64,000 nucleotides of DNA from the NCBI GenBank assembly GCA_029256575.1, contig JAQSXR010000023.1, positions 62,001 through 126,000 on the forward strand, written 5' to 3'. A model generated the notes under the pieces. It was not told where the DNA came from, ran no database searches, and saw only the letters and a list, made by a program, of their open reading frames with translations. Below are positions 1 to 9,404 of this stretch, piece after piece. The position numbers were made by a program, and so were the translations under genes. Numbering within the stretch: the first letter of the stretch is position 1; each line of letters opens with the position of its first letter. The DNA comes from Clostridiales bacterium (lineage in GTDB: Bacteria > Bacillota > Clostridia > Lachnospirales > JAQSXR01).

Positions 1-1224
1 TTTTGGTAAATATGCCTTAACCAAAATTCCATCATTTTCGTAACTTTCCACCAAAATTTGACCATATTTTCGTATAGTTTGTATCATGCTAGTCGCACTA
101 TAAGGAATTATGCTTTCAAATAGCATTTTTTGTTCTTTTAACATATCTTCGATATCATATAGAAGTTCTGGAAGACCGGCTTGAGATTTTGCAGAAATAT
201 ATGCCATTTTATCTGCTTTTAAATCTTTCACAATAAATGGACCTTCTATTTTATCTTGTTTATTGAATACTGTAATGATTGGCTTATCGATTGCTCCAAG
301 TTGCGTTAATGTATCATATACAACATGCATTTGCTTATCCAATTGTACACTTGAGCTATCTACTACATGCATCAATATATCCGCTATTACAGCTTCTTCT
401 AGTGTACTCTTAAATGCTTGAATTAAATGATGAGGTAGCTTTCTAATGAATCCAACTGTATCTGTTAGTAACACTTGTTGCCCACTTGGAAGTGAAAGAC
501 TTCTTGTTGTTGGATCAAGTGTTGCAAAAAGTTTGTCCTCTTCTAACACCCCAGCATTTGTTAACTTATTCAATATTGTAGATTTTCCTGCATTTGTATA
601 TCCAACAATCGCAATAACAGGGATTTGTGTTTTCTTCCTTTGTTCTCGAATCATATTTCTATGTCTTTTTACTTCATCAAGTTCCTTGTATAGTTGCGCC
701 ATTCTATCCTTTATATGACGACGATCTAACTCAAGCTTTTTCTCACCAGGTCCTTTTGATCCAATACCTGCGCCAAGTTTTGACATCGATATTCCCAACC
801 CAACAAGTCTTGTAGAACGGTATTTTAATTGAGCTATCTCAACTTGAATAATTCCTTCTCTTGTTTGTGCGCGTTGTGCAAAAATATCTAGTATAACCAT
901 CGTTCTATCCATAACTTTAACACCTATCGCATCTTGGATATTTCGTAATTGTATTGGTGTTAACTCATCATCGCAAACAATACCAGTTGCATTAAGTTCT
1001 CCAACCATTTCACCTAGCTCTTCCAATTTACCTTTACCAACGTATGTTACATTATGAAATTTATCTCTATTTTGGTATGTTCTACCAATAGTTATTGCTC
1101 CTGCAGTCTTAACCAGTTCCTCCAACTCATCTAATGACTCATTTACATCTTTTTCATCACTTGTACAAACTGCAAACAAAATAACTCTTTCTTCTACTAC
1201 TTCATTTGAAATACTTTTATCCAT
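1..1224 (-). CDS. hflX: GTPase HflX (3' end outside window)
   Basis: Ribosome-associated GTPase of the HflX family, which binds the 50S subunit and helps rescue or split stalled ribosomes. The frame is open from ATG at 1224 to the window edge, about 408 residues, so only a short C-terminal part is missing (the family is usually 410-430 aa). The N-terminal HflX domain is recognisable by TREGIIQVEIAQLKYR and a glycine-rich GAGIGSKGPGEKKLE stretch near residues 122-165. The P-loop GYTNAGKST is at about 208-216, followed by DTVGFI (G3) and NKQDKI (G4). It starts 15 nt after the YitT-family gene and is probably cotranscribed with it. GAGAACA upstream of the ATG is an acceptable ribosome site. Confidence 0.96.
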   Translation of the reverse strand, partial: MDKSISNEVVEERVILFAVCTSDEKDVNESLDELEELVKTAGAITIGRTYQNRDKFHNVTYVGKGKLEELGEMVGELNATGIVCDDELTPIQLRNIQDAIGVKVMDRTMVILDIFAQRAQTREGIIQVEIAQLKYRSTRLVGLGISMSKLGAGIGSKGPGEKKLELDRRHIKDRMAQLYKELDEVKRHRNMIREQRKKTQIPVIAIVGYTNAGKSTILNKLTNAGVLEEDKLFATLDPTTRSLSLPSGQQVLLTDTVGFIRKLPHHLIQAFKSTLEEAVIADILMHVVDSSSVQLDKQMHVVYDTLTQLGAIDKPIITVFNKQDKIEGPFIVKDLKADKMAYISAKSQAGLPELLYDIEDMLKEQKMLFESIIPYSATSMIQTIRKYGQILVESYENDGILVKAYLPK

Positions 1225-1239
1225 ATTGTTCTCCTTTAT

Positions 1240-2091
1240 CTACTTACGAAATCCCTTACCTATTATTTCGCTCGTGTTCGAAATCATTATAAATGCAGAT
1301 GGCTCAACCTGCTTAATATACTGACGTAATCTGACTGCCTGTGAACGTTTTAATGCTGTTAGTATTATATACTTATTTGTGTGTGAAAATGCACCAACTG
1401 CTTCACAATAAGTTGCACCTCTATGAAGATTATTTACGATATAATTACAAATTGGCTCTGGATCTACACATACAATATTAAAAAATTTGCACATATTAAT
1501 ACTTTCTATTACACCGTCTATCGCTAATGATTTAATCATTAGCCCGAGGAATGAAAATAACCCGGCTTTTATATCAAAAACTAAGAAAACTGAAAGTGTA
1601 ATTAATAAATCAGTTAAAAACAAAGCTCTTCCTATATCTATACTAGAGTATTTCTGCAATATTAATGCAATGATATCTGTTCCCCCACTTGATGCTCCGA
1701 TGTTAAATAAGATTGCCGCACCTACAGCTGGCAATCCAATGGCAAAAGCTAATTCAAGCATTGGTTCGTTCGTTAGCGGTTCTGTCAAAGGTGCAATTCT
1801 TTCTAATAGCGAAATAAAAAATGACATTAGCAAACTCGAATATACTGTCTTTATTCCAAAGCTCTTACCTAAGAAAATAAATCCAACTAATAACAATGCA
1901 ATATTTAGAATAAGGACAATATCCCCTGCTGAAAGCATATAAAATTTATTCATCAATACCGCAATACCAGATACTCCACCAAAGGAAAAATTATTCTGGA
2001 ATTTAAAGAAATAAACACCACTTGCAATAAGTAATTGGCTTAATGTAATAAGCCCATAAATCTTAATATTTTGTTTCACTTTTTCGTTCAA
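1240..2091 (-). CDS. YitT family membrane protein (DUF161/DUF2179)
   Basis: A 283-residue integral membrane protein of the YitT family. About five hydrophobic segments fill residues 10-200, including the family's GVSGIAVL and GASSGGTDIIA stretches. The soluble C-terminal part (about 205-283) matches the DUF2179 fold with YCEAVGAFSH and a terminal IMISNTSEIIGKGF. The biochemical role of this family is not settled, and I do not assign a substrate. The first usable start in frame is TTG at 2091, preceded by a GGACGGTAAG-like ribosome site. It lies downstream of the terminator of the MFS operon and 15 nt upstream of hflX. Confidence 0.88.
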   Translation of the reverse strand: MNEKVKQNIKIYGLITLSQLLIASGVYFFKFQNNFSFGGVSGIAVLMNKFYMLSAGDIVLILNIALLLVGFIFLGKSFGIKTVYSSLLMSFFISLLERIAPLTEPLTNEPMLELAFAIGLPAVGAAILFNIGASSGGTDIIALILQKYSSIDIGRALFLTDLLITLSVFLVFDIKAGLFSFLGLMIKSLAIDGVIESINMCKFFNIVCVDPEPICNYIVNNLHRGATYCEAVGAFSHTNKYIILTALKRSQAVRLRQYIKQVEPSAFIMISNTSEIIGKGFRK

Positions 2092-2113
2092 TAACTTACC
2101 GTCCTATTCTGTT

Positions 2114-2150
2114 TAAAATAAAAACCTTAACAACACATTGTGTTGTAAGG
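2114..2150 (-). terminator. Rho-independent terminator of the ABC/MarR/MFS operon
   Basis: On the minus strand a near-perfect hairpin (CCTTACAACACA pairing with TGTGTTGTTAAGG, 2125-2150) is followed by a T-rich TTTTTATTTT tract (2114-2124). It lies about 90 nt past the MFS stop codon and before the YitT gene, so it separates the two transcription units. Confidence 0.75.
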
Positions 2151-2238
2151 TCCTATTATAATCATTTATCTTTACATTTATTACCTTATATCGGCATTAT
2201 ATCAGTTTTATTTTGTAAGGGCAAGATGATATATTCCT

Positions 2239-3474
2239 TTATATACTTTGATTGTATATTTTCTTTACCGCTTCTTTATTATTTAACATAATTAATAGTG
2301 CCCCAATTATGTTACATGACATAAATATTGCAATAATATTTTCAATTGGGAAGAATTCTCCTAATGCTCCTGTTACTAATTGTCCTATCATAGCTCCAAG
2401 CATCGTAATCATCATAAATAACCCATTAAATCTACCGCGTCGTTCTGATGGAACATAACTTTGTGTCCCAGAAACCCTTATATTAAAGGATGTTACTCCT
2501 AATAATCCAACTCCTAAATATGCCAATGCCATAAATGGGAAAGACATAAATAGTAATCCTCCCTCTAGAAGTGATATCGATACATATACAAATACAGCAA
2601 TACTAAATTTCTTATGAGTTGGATATTTGAATTTATAATGCACCAACCCTCCGACGATTCTTCCAAAAGTAGAAATAGACATTAATATTGCATACTCTTC
2701 AACACTATGGTTTGCAGCTGACTTAAAGTAAGGAAGGAGTAGCGTTTGTAAAGAAGCTGAAGTTAGCATACTGATAAAGAAGTAACAAGTTATGCTAAGC
2801 AACCCTTTTTCTCTTCGTAAATAATTAACACCCTCTTTAAAATCTGTTTTATACGAATTTCTTGTTGTGCCTGATAATCTAACTTTACCCTGCAAATGTT
2901 TCTCATCCGCTTCAATACACCTTTCAAATGCTTGCGTAACAAAAAAGGTACCAGCATTAAATAAGAATAATGGTGCAACTCCAACCCATTTATAGGCATA
3001 ACCAGCAATCGGAATCATAATCGTATTCGCAATCGGATATAGCAAAGAACTAATAGAATATGCTTTTGAAAAATTCCCTTCGGTAATAAACTCCGGATAA
3101 AAGCTTTCATATGCAACATTGTAAATACTATCTAGTACTCCTAATAGTATCCCAAACATTAAGTAAAAACCATAATTAAAAAATCCCATATATGTAATTA
3201 TCGCAAATCCAGTAAAAATAAATCCATAAATAGTATCAATGTAAACGATCACTTTTTTTCTAGAAGACCTATCAATATAGGGTCCAATTAGCATCGGAGT
3301 TATTATCTTTGGTAAGGTTGTAATGATTAAAAACAAGGAGTATAACAACGTTGAATCAGTATGATCATAAATAACTAACCCCATCGCAAATTGACTAATT
3401 GCATTTCCCATCATTGATATTAAACTACCACCCGTAAGGATAGTAAAATTCTTAGTCCATAACTTATTTTTCAT
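2239..3474 (-). CDS. MFS family permease
   Basis: A major facilitator superfamily transporter with about 12 hydrophobic segments and a length of 411 residues from the chosen start. After the first helix pair it has the charged loop GPYIDRSSRKKV, the family's motif-A position (GxxxDRxGRK), at about residue 75. The frame is open upstream to TTG 3507 and ATG 3489, but ATG 3474 (MKNKLW) is preferred because GGAG lies 9 nt before it, while the earlier starts lack a ribosome site. It is the last gene of an operon with a MarR regulator and two half-ABC exporters, which suggests drug or toxic-compound efflux. The substrate is unknown. Macrolide-efflux-like MFS proteins are the closest type I recognise. 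Confidence 0.85.
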   Translation of the reverse strand: MKNKLWTKNFTILTGGSLISMMGNAISQFAMGLVIYDHTDSTLLYSLFLIITTLPKIITPMLIGPYIDRSSRKKVIVYIDTIYGFIFTGFAIITYMGFFNYGFYLMFGILLGVLDSIYNVAYESFYPEFITEGNFSKAYSISSLLYPIANTIMIPIAGYAYKWVGVAPLFLFNAGTFFVTQAFERCIEADEKHLQGKVRLSGTTRNSYKTDFKEGVNYLRREKGLLSITCYFFISMLTSASLQTLLLPYFKSAANHSVEEYAILMSISTFGRIVGGLVHYKFKYPTHKKFSIAVFVYVSISLLEGGLLFMSFPFMALAYLGVGLLGVTSFNIRVSGTQSYVPSERRGRFNGLFMMITMLGAMIGQLVTGALGEFFPIENIIAIFMSCNIIGALLIMLNNKEAVKKIYNQSI

Positions 3475-3516
3475 TTTATTTTTCTCCATTGATGCCCAAA
3501 CAATCAAATAAGTAAT

Positions 3517-3963
3517 TTAATTTTCTTTCAAGCATATATCATTAGCAGTTAGTTCTTTGGCTTTATGTTTCACTTTTTCCATTAAATTTGATATCACAAT
3601 CTTTTCTTCTTCCGTAAAATCAGTCATAACATAGTCTTCCCACTCAATTAATACCTTCTTCACCTTTGGATAAATATCGATTGCTTTTTGTGTTGGATAG
3701 ATAAGAATAACCCTTTTATCTTCTTCACTATTTTTACGCAATATAAATCCGTCCTCTTCCAATTGCGCTAAAGTACGAGTTACGTTACTTTTATTAATGC
3801 AATTTAACTTTGCAAGATTCTCCTGTGGCATTCCAGGCTTACTACAAATATTTAAGATATACATATGCTGACACCCGTTAATGCCTAATTCTTTTAATTT
3901 ATCATTTCTGTATTGCAAACAATAACGTTCCGTTATTCCAATGTTTTTTAACAATGAACCCAT
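3517..3963 (-). CDS. MarR family transcriptional regulator
   Basis: A 148-residue winged-helix regulator. The sequence QENLAKLNCINKSNVTRTLAQLEEDGFILRK (about 48-78) is the MarR helix-turn-helix followed by the wing, where EEDKRVILIYPT contains the family's typical DKR. Long helices at both ends form the dimer interface. It sits third in the operon, 38 nt after the second ABC gene and before the MFS gene. This is the usual arrangement for a repressor that responds to an exported compound and controls its own operon. The palindrome at 7524-7539 next to the operon promoter is the probable operator. The ribosome site GGAGGTG is ideal. Confidence 0.93.
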   Translation of the reverse strand: MGSLLKNIGITERYCLQYRNDKLKELGINGCQHMYILNICSKPGMPQENLAKLNCINKSNVTRTLAQLEEDGFILRKNSEEDKRVILIYPTQKAIDIYPKVKKVLIEWEDYVMTDFTEEEKIVISNLMEKVKHKAKELTANDICLKEN

Positions 3964-4001
3964 ATTTCACCTCCACTTTATCAACCATATACTAAGTTAA
4001 A

Positions 4002-5765
4002 CTAATCAAACTGCGAATAATATAGTTGGCTATAAAATCCCTTTTCTTTCATTAATTGTTCATGATTTCCTTGTTCAATTATATTTCCATCCTTCACTAC
4101 TAATATTTGATCCGCATTGCGAATTGTAGATAATCTATGTGCTATTACAAAACAAGTCTTATCCTTCATTAGTGTTCTCATAGCATCTTGGATCTGAATT
4201 TCTGTTCTTGTATCAACATTTGATGTAGCTTCATCTAATATTAACATTTTAGAATCTAATAACATCGCTCTTGCAATTGTAAGAAGCTGTTTTTGCCCTT
4301 TTGATATATTAGTACCATCTTCACTTAAAATAGTATTGTAGCCGTCTGGCAATCGTTTAATATACGAATGAATCTTAGCTGCTTTTGCAACTGCAACGAC
4401 TTCTTCCATTGTAGCATTTTCTTTTCCATAGGCAATATTCTCAAATATAGTCCCACTAAAAAGCCAAGTGTCTTGCAATACCATTGCATAAGCTCGTCTC
4501 AAGCTTTTTCTCGTTATCTCTATAATCTCATTATTATCGACATATATATTCCCATCATTAACGTCATAAAATCTCATTAGCAAATTAATTAGTGTTGTCT
4601 TTCCGGCTCCTGTAGGTCCAACAATTGCTATTAAATTACCACTTTCCACCTTCAAATCAAGGTTATGGATAATTATTTTATCCTGTGAATAGCCAAATTT
4701 GACTGATTTCAATTCAACATCGCCATAAACATCGAATAATTCTTTTGCGTCCTCACAATCCCTAATTTCCGGGAGTTCATCCATAAGTTTGAACACTCTT
4801 TCCGCTGCTGCAAAAGCAGATTGTAATTCACTCATAATATTTGCTGTCTCATTGATTGGTCCTGAGAATTTTCTTGAATACAAAACAAAAGATGATATAT
4901 TCCCTAGCGTCAATTTAGCTAACAAGTATAATATCGCACCAAATACACTAATAAACGTTAACGACAAATTATTGATAAAATTAATCATAGGTCCAACAAT
5001 ACTACCGTAGTATTCAGCATTATAATATGCATTAACTGCTTCTTCATTTTTCACGTTAAACTTTTCAAGAATCGTTTCTTCTTGATTATATGCTCTTATT
5101 GTCTTTTGTCCAGACAGCATTTCTTCCACAAATCCATTTAACTCTCCAAGTTTAACTGACCTTTTTCGAAATAGTGGTCTCGTTCTTTTCGTCATATATT
5201 TCGTACAAAAAATAGACAAAGGAATCATGATTACGAGAACTAATACTAGTATCGGAGATATTGTAAGCATCATAACAAAGGCACCTACAACTGTAATTAT
5301 ACTAGCACATATTTGAATCAAGTCGGTTGAAAGTGATGTGTTTATCGTATCAATATCATAAGAAATTTTACTTATGATATCTCCTGTTTGGTTCACATCA
5401 AAAAATCCAACCGGTAACTCCACTAATTTGTCAAACACATCTTCTCTCATTTTAAATACTACTTTACGGCTTATCGCAATCATAACTAACGAAAGTATAT
5501 AGGAGAGAATTGATGACAATATATAGAATATAATCATAAGAGCAACATAATAAAACACCTTTTCAAAGATTACTTTCCCTTTTCCAAACTCAATTGCATC
5601 AATCGCATAACCTGATAGTCTTGGCCCTACTAGCGCTAATATATTACTTGATCCAGTAAGTATCAATGCAAGAATGAGCAACCATTTATATTGAAGCAAA
5701 TATTTTCCTAATCGTACTATAATATATTTTTTGTTTTGGCGTTTTGGCTCACTTTTATCTGGCAT
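4002..5765 (-). CDS. Half-size ABC exporter, catalytic-Glu subunit (BmrD-like)
   Basis: ABC transporter with an N-terminal six-helix exporter domain (about residues 20-310) and a C-terminal ATPase domain, 587 residues from ATG 5765. Walker A is GPTGAGKTT and Walker B MLILDEATS keeps the catalytic Glu, but the signature is ISKGQKQ instead of LSGGQ. The partner gene has the complementary defect, so the two should form a heterodimer with one normal and one degenerate ATP site, as in BmrCD and TM287/288. The ATG at 5765 lies 1 nt after the partner's stop codon with GGGGGGTGAG as ribosome site; the alternative GTG at 5774 would overlap. Probable role: efflux of a drug-like or lipidic compound across the membrane. 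Confidence 0.92.
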   Translation of the reverse strand: MPDKSEPKRQNKKYIIVRLGKYLLQYKWLLILALILTGSSNILALVGPRLSGYAIDAIEFGKGKVIFEKVFYYVALMIIFYILSSILSYILSLVMIAISRKVVFKMREDVFDKLVELPVGFFDVNQTGDIISKISYDIDTINTSLSTDLIQICASIITVVGAFVMMLTISPILVLVLVIMIPLSIFCTKYMTKRTRPLFRKRSVKLGELNGFVEEMLSGQKTIRAYNQEETILEKFNVKNEEAVNAYYNAEYYGSIVGPMINFINNLSLTFISVFGAILYLLAKLTLGNISSFVLYSRKFSGPINETANIMSELQSAFAAAERVFKLMDELPEIRDCEDAKELFDVYGDVELKSVKFGYSQDKIIIHNLDLKVESGNLIAIVGPTGAGKTTLINLLMRFYDVNDGNIYVDNNEIIEITRKSLRRAYAMVLQDTWLFSGTIFENIAYGKENATMEEVVAVAKAAKIHSYIKRLPDGYNTILSEDGTNISKGQKQLLTIARAMLLDSKMLILDEATSNVDTRTEIQIQDAMRTLMKDKTCFVIAHRLSTIRNADQILVVKDGNIIEQGNHEQLMKEKGFYSQLYYSQFD

Positions 5766-5766
5766 G

Positions 5767-7473
5767 CTACTCACCCCCCATTTGTAATTGACTTATTTCT
5801 TTATAAATATCACAATTTTCGATCAATTCATCATGGGTTCCTACCCCAAGAACTTCTCCGTCTTCAAGTACAATTATTTGATCCGCACTCATAATAGAAC
5901 TAATTCTCTGCGCAATTATTATTGTAGTTGTTTGCTCAAAATGATTATTGATTGCTTTCCTTAAAAGTGAATCTGTTTTGTAATCCAACGCACTTGAGGA
6001 ATCATCCAGTATAACAATCTCCGGATTAGCTGCTAAGGCCCTGGATATTAATACTCTCTGTTTCTGTCCACCACTTAGGTTGGAACCTCTCGCTGTTAAA
6101 TGTTCTTCATAATTATGTTCCAGGGAATCGATAAATTCCTTTGCTTGCGCATATTCTACTGCGCTAATTATTTGATCTTTTTCTAAACTACGTCCAAAAA
6201 TAATATTTTCATAGATAGAGTCTGAGAAAATAACATCATTTTGAAATACTACACCAAACTTACGTCTTAGTATTGTATTATCAATTCCCCTAATGTCCAC
6301 CCCTTCAATACGAATACTACCTTTCCCTATGTCATAAAAGCGCATAAGAAGGTTAACAATGGTTGTCTTTCCACTTCCTGTTGCACCAATTATTCCTAAT
6401 GTCTCACCCTTTTTTAATTTAAAATTTATATTTTTCAAATTATCTTCAATTCCGTTATACGAAAAAGAAACATCATCAAACTCAATATGATACTCACTTT
6501 TCATTTCATTTTTCGTTTCAACCGATATATCTTCTTCCGTATCTAATACTTCGCTAATTCGATGCGCGGAAGCACTTGCTTTTGAGAATATAACAAACAT
6601 TCTTGTAATCATTAACATTGCATTTAAAATTATTGTAAAGTAAGTTAGAAATGCGACTATTTTACCTGGTGCCGTAGTTCCCAAATTTACTCGATATGCT
6701 CCAACAACGATTACTAATGACAAACCAAGATTTAATAAGAAGTTCATACTTGGATTAATGATCGCCATTGTGGTAGCTGCCTTTTTTTCTTTATTTACAA
6801 CTTCGGTATTTACATCATAAAATCTTCTCTTTTCATATTCAGTTTTCGATAAAGCCTTAATAACTCTTACTCCTGTGATATTTTCTCTTACCACTCGGAC
6901 CATCTTATCTACTGTTATTTGGAGCTTCCCGTATAATGGAACTCCTTTTTTTGAAACTAAATAAACGATTATTGATATAAAAGGTAATATTCCAATTAAT
7001 ACAAGTGTTAATATTGGTTCTAGTGTAAATGTTACCATTATTCCACCAATAAGTAGTATCGGTGCCCTTACACCCAATCTTTGTACCATTCCTATCATTT
7101 GATGTATGTTATATGTATCCGTCGTCATTCTTGATACCAATGATGGTACCGAATATTTATCAACTTGAGCACTTGATAAGTATAATATTTTTTCATATAA
7201 ATCATGTCTAATATCCCTTACTGATTCTCTCGCTACTCTTGCTGCCATACGGTTTGCAATAACATTCGTTATTACTGCAGTAATTGATAATACCAACATC
7301 ACTCCACCCCAGACAAATATAAGGGGTATGTCATTTAATGGTATTACATCATCAATCATATATGCCAAAACCCAGGGTAGTCCCAGATCCATTAATGTTC
7401 CAATGAACTTTATCGCAAACCCAATGCTCATTCTTCCTATATGTGGTTTAAGATACTTAAGTACTTGTTTCAT
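5767..7473 (-). CDS. Half-size ABC exporter, degenerate subunit (BmrC-like)
   Basis: ABC exporter half-transporter of 568 residues, with a six-helix membrane domain followed by an ATPase domain. Walker A is GATGSGKTT and the signature LSGGQKQR is intact, but Walker B reads VILDDSSSALD with Asp in place of the catalytic Glu. The loss of that Glu here and of the LSGGQ signature in the next gene fall in the same composite ATP site, as expected for an obligate heterodimer. It is the first gene of the operon. Its promoter and an overlapping palindrome lie 50-100 nt upstream. The start ATG 7473 has AGGTGA 6 nt before it. Confidence 0.92.
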   Translation of the reverse strand: MKQVLKYLKPHIGRMSIGFAIKFIGTLMDLGLPWVLAYMIDDVIPLNDIPLIFVWGGVMLVLSITAVITNVIANRMAARVARESVRDIRHDLYEKILYLSSAQVDKYSVPSLVSRMTTDTYNIHQMIGMVQRLGVRAPILLIGGIMVTFTLEPILTLVLIGILPFISIIVYLVSKKGVPLYGKLQITVDKMVRVVRENITGVRVIKALSKTEYEKRRFYDVNTEVVNKEKKAATTMAIINPSMNFLLNLGLSLVIVVGAYRVNLGTTAPGKIVAFLTYFTIILNAMLMITRMFVIFSKASASAHRISEVLDTEEDISVETKNEMKSEYHIEFDDVSFSYNGIEDNLKNINFKLKKGETLGIIGATGSGKTTIVNLLMRFYDIGKGSIRIEGVDIRGIDNTILRRKFGVVFQNDVIFSDSIYENIIFGRSLEKDQIISAVEYAQAKEFIDSLEHNYEEHLTARGSNLSGGQKQRVLISRALAANPEIVILDDSSSALDYKTDSLLRKAINNHFEQTTTIIIAQRISSIMSADQIIVLEDGEVLGVGTHDELIENCDIYKEISQLQMGGE

Positions 7474-7523
7474 ATTTTCACCTGAATTTCTATCTAAATT
7501 TGAATATTGATCACTTCATTACT

Positions 7524-7539
7524 GGTTGCGTTCGCAACC
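7524..7539. promoter_or_regulatory. Probable MarR operator (7-2-7 palindrome)
   Basis: GGTTGCG, two bases, CGCAACC: a perfect inverted repeat of MarR-site size. It is centred about 58 nt upstream of the first ABC gene and begins 7 nt downstream of the -10 box, so it would cover the transcription start. This position suits repression by the MarR protein encoded in the operon. Confidence 0.65.
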
Positions 7540-7545
7540 TTATTT

Positions 7546-7574
7546 AGTATACTCTCATAAAATATTGAAGTCAA
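7546..7574 (-). promoter_or_regulatory. Promoter of the ABC/ABC/MarR/MFS operon
   Basis: Read on the minus strand: -35 TTGACT (7574-7569), a 17-nt spacer, then -10 TATACT (7551-7546). Both hexamers are five of six matches to the vegetative consensus. Confidence 0.75.
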
Positions 7575-7618
7575 TATATTATATATTGAATAAAATTAAC
7601 ATGAATTATCTTACACGT

Positions 7619-7654
7619 ACAAAACGGATTGCTCTATTTCGCAATCCGTTTTGT
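7619..7654 (-). terminator. Hairpin after the flavoprotein operon, probable terminator
   Basis: A perfect 14-bp stem (ACAAAACGGATTGC with GCAATCCGTTTTGT, 8-nt loop) lies 22 nt after the last gene of the redox operon. There is no long T tract on either side, so termination is probable but not certain. Confidence 0.55.
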
Positions 7655-7675
7655 AAATTCTAAAGTTATTAATAT

Positions 7676-9388
7676 CTAATACATTAATTCGCGTTTGTCA
7701 ACATCAAGACCTAAAGTTCCTCCTGGATTCATAATATTATCTGGATCAAAATGTTTCTTAAGTGTCCTTACCACATCCATACTATTCTTTCCAATGTCTA
7801 GCTCTAACCATGGTCCAAAAGATTTCCCTACACCGTGATGATGGCTGATTCCTGCACCGTATCGTATATAGCTATCTAATATACCTTTTTGATATTCTAA
7901 GTATTCATCCATTTCCATTTTCCCTATAAAAATAAAATATAGATTTGCGCCTTGCGGATACACATGTGACATATGCGTCATACAAATTATTCCTGGCCTT
8001 GATTTGCAGTACTCACGAAGGCCTTTATGAACTTTAGGCATACTGTCCCAAGTTACAGCACATTCCATTGTATCAATAATAACCCCATAATCTTGCAAAG
8101 CATCCCTCATATAAGGGTCTTTAAACCTTCCAACTTCCCATTGACTCGTAGGGTAACCAGTTAAATACATCGCTCCATGTTTTTTACATATTTTATGAAC
8201 TTGTTTTTTCATATTTTTAACAAAACCTTTTTCACCATCTGTAAATCCAAGGAATAAACACCTCTCCATCTTTTGGAACCCTCTTATTTCCATTATTCTA
8301 CCAAGTGCTGTCTCCTCTACATTATACAATTTTAGCATAACACTTGTTTCTTCAGGATCTGATAAACGAAATACAGAAGGAATTCCAAATTCCCCTTGGG
8401 TTATTTCTTTTGCTGCTGCTTGTGCCTTTTCCCAGTTTGGAAATATATAACTAAATTTTAATCTGTTTTTCGGACGGTATTTAAAAATCTTTAACGTAAC
8501 ATGTGTTAATACCCCAAACGCACCTTCACTGCCCATCATAATCTCATTCATTGAGGGACCAATTGCTGATGCTGGATAGTCTTTTGTTCTAATTACTCCA
8601 ATTGGTGTCGCATACTCTTGCGAGATAACAATATCTTCAATCTTTCCATAATAGCTTGAATTTTGTCCAGCTCCTCTTGTTACAACCCATCCTCCCACTC
8701 CTGAATATTCAAATGATTGTGGGAAATGTCCACAAGTATAACGTTCCTTAGTTCCATACCTTTCTGGTGCATTATTTAATACTTCTTCTAGCTGAGGTCC
8801 TAGCATACCAGATTCCACTGTAATTGTTTGGTTTTTCTCATTTAAGGATATTACTTTATTAAATTTTACTGCTAAATCAAGAGTAATTCCACCCTTTACA
8901 GCTTCCATCCCCCTTGTAACACTTGAACCTCCAGCCTTACAATAAATAGGAATCTTTTCACTTGTACAGAATTCAACTATCGCTTCAATATGCATTTTAT
9001 TCGATGGATACAGTACTGCATCAGGAATGTTCTCAATGATACCCTTTCTAAGACGCATGGAATCAATCATTGTTTTGCCGTAGGCTACTCTTAATCTGTT
9101 ATATACATCTAATTTCACATTATCTTTTCCAACGATTTGAGTGAATTTACTAATTTGTTGTTTTGTTAAATTACATGGAATATCTTCAGGGATAGGATCT
9201 AAGGCTTCTTCTATCTTTTCTTTAAAATCTTCATCTGTTAATTGAAATACATCCTTGATATGTTTAAATAACCTTTCATTTGGTGCCTTAAATTCATTTG
9301 GATTTCCCCACTTCATTACTTCACGAAAAGATTTCTTAGGTGGTGCTTCATGTTCCCAATCTGGTCTAAAATCTTTATATTTACTCAT
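7676..9388 (-). CDS. FAD-binding oxidase, alkyl-DHAP synthase-like
   Basis: Flavoprotein of the VAO/GlcD superfamily, 570 residues. The FAD-binding stretch has YCKAGGSSVTRGME and GVGGWVVTRGAGQ. Near the C-terminus, GAGISHHHGVGKSFGPW closely resembles the active-site segment of alkyldihydroxyacetonephosphate synthases, and DPDNIMNPGG is the usual end of FAD-linked oxidases. It is the last gene of a four-gene operon with a GlpA-like dehydrogenase, an NAD-linked flavoprotein and a DUF1667 protein. It may therefore oxidise a 2-hydroxy acid or polyol phosphate and pass electrons to its neighbours, or act on an alkyl-glycerone phosphate. The substrate cannot be read from the sequence. Ribosome site AAGGAGGG. 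Confidence 0.87.
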   Translation of the reverse strand: MSKYKDFRPDWEHEAPPKKSFREVMKWGNPNEFKAPNERLFKHIKDVFQLTDEDFKEKIEEALDPIPEDIPCNLTKQQISKFTQIVGKDNVKLDVYNRLRVAYGKTMIDSMRLRKGIIENIPDAVLYPSNKMHIEAIVEFCTSEKIPIYCKAGGSSVTRGMEAVKGGITLDLAVKFNKVISLNEKNQTITVESGMLGPQLEEVLNNAPERYGTKERYTCGHFPQSFEYSGVGGWVVTRGAGQNSSYYGKIEDIVISQEYATPIGVIRTKDYPASAIGPSMNEIMMGSEGAFGVLTHVTLKIFKYRPKNRLKFSYIFPNWEKAQAAAKEITQGEFGIPSVFRLSDPEETSVMLKLYNVEETALGRIMEIRGFQKMERCLFLGFTDGEKGFVKNMKKQVHKICKKHGAMYLTGYPTSQWEVGRFKDPYMRDALQDYGVIIDTMECAVTWDSMPKVHKGLREYCKSRPGIICMTHMSHVYPQGANLYFIFIGKMEMDEYLEYQKGILDSYIRYGAGISHHHGVGKSFGPWLELDIGKNSMDVVRTLKKHFDPDNIMNPGGTLGLDVDKRELMY

Positions 9389-9404
9389 ATTTACCCTCCT
9401 TGGA

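Noticed and set aside
446-815. Plus-strand open frames inside hflX
   Set aside because: They are antisense to a well-conserved GTPase, have no ribosome sites and no recognisable motifs.
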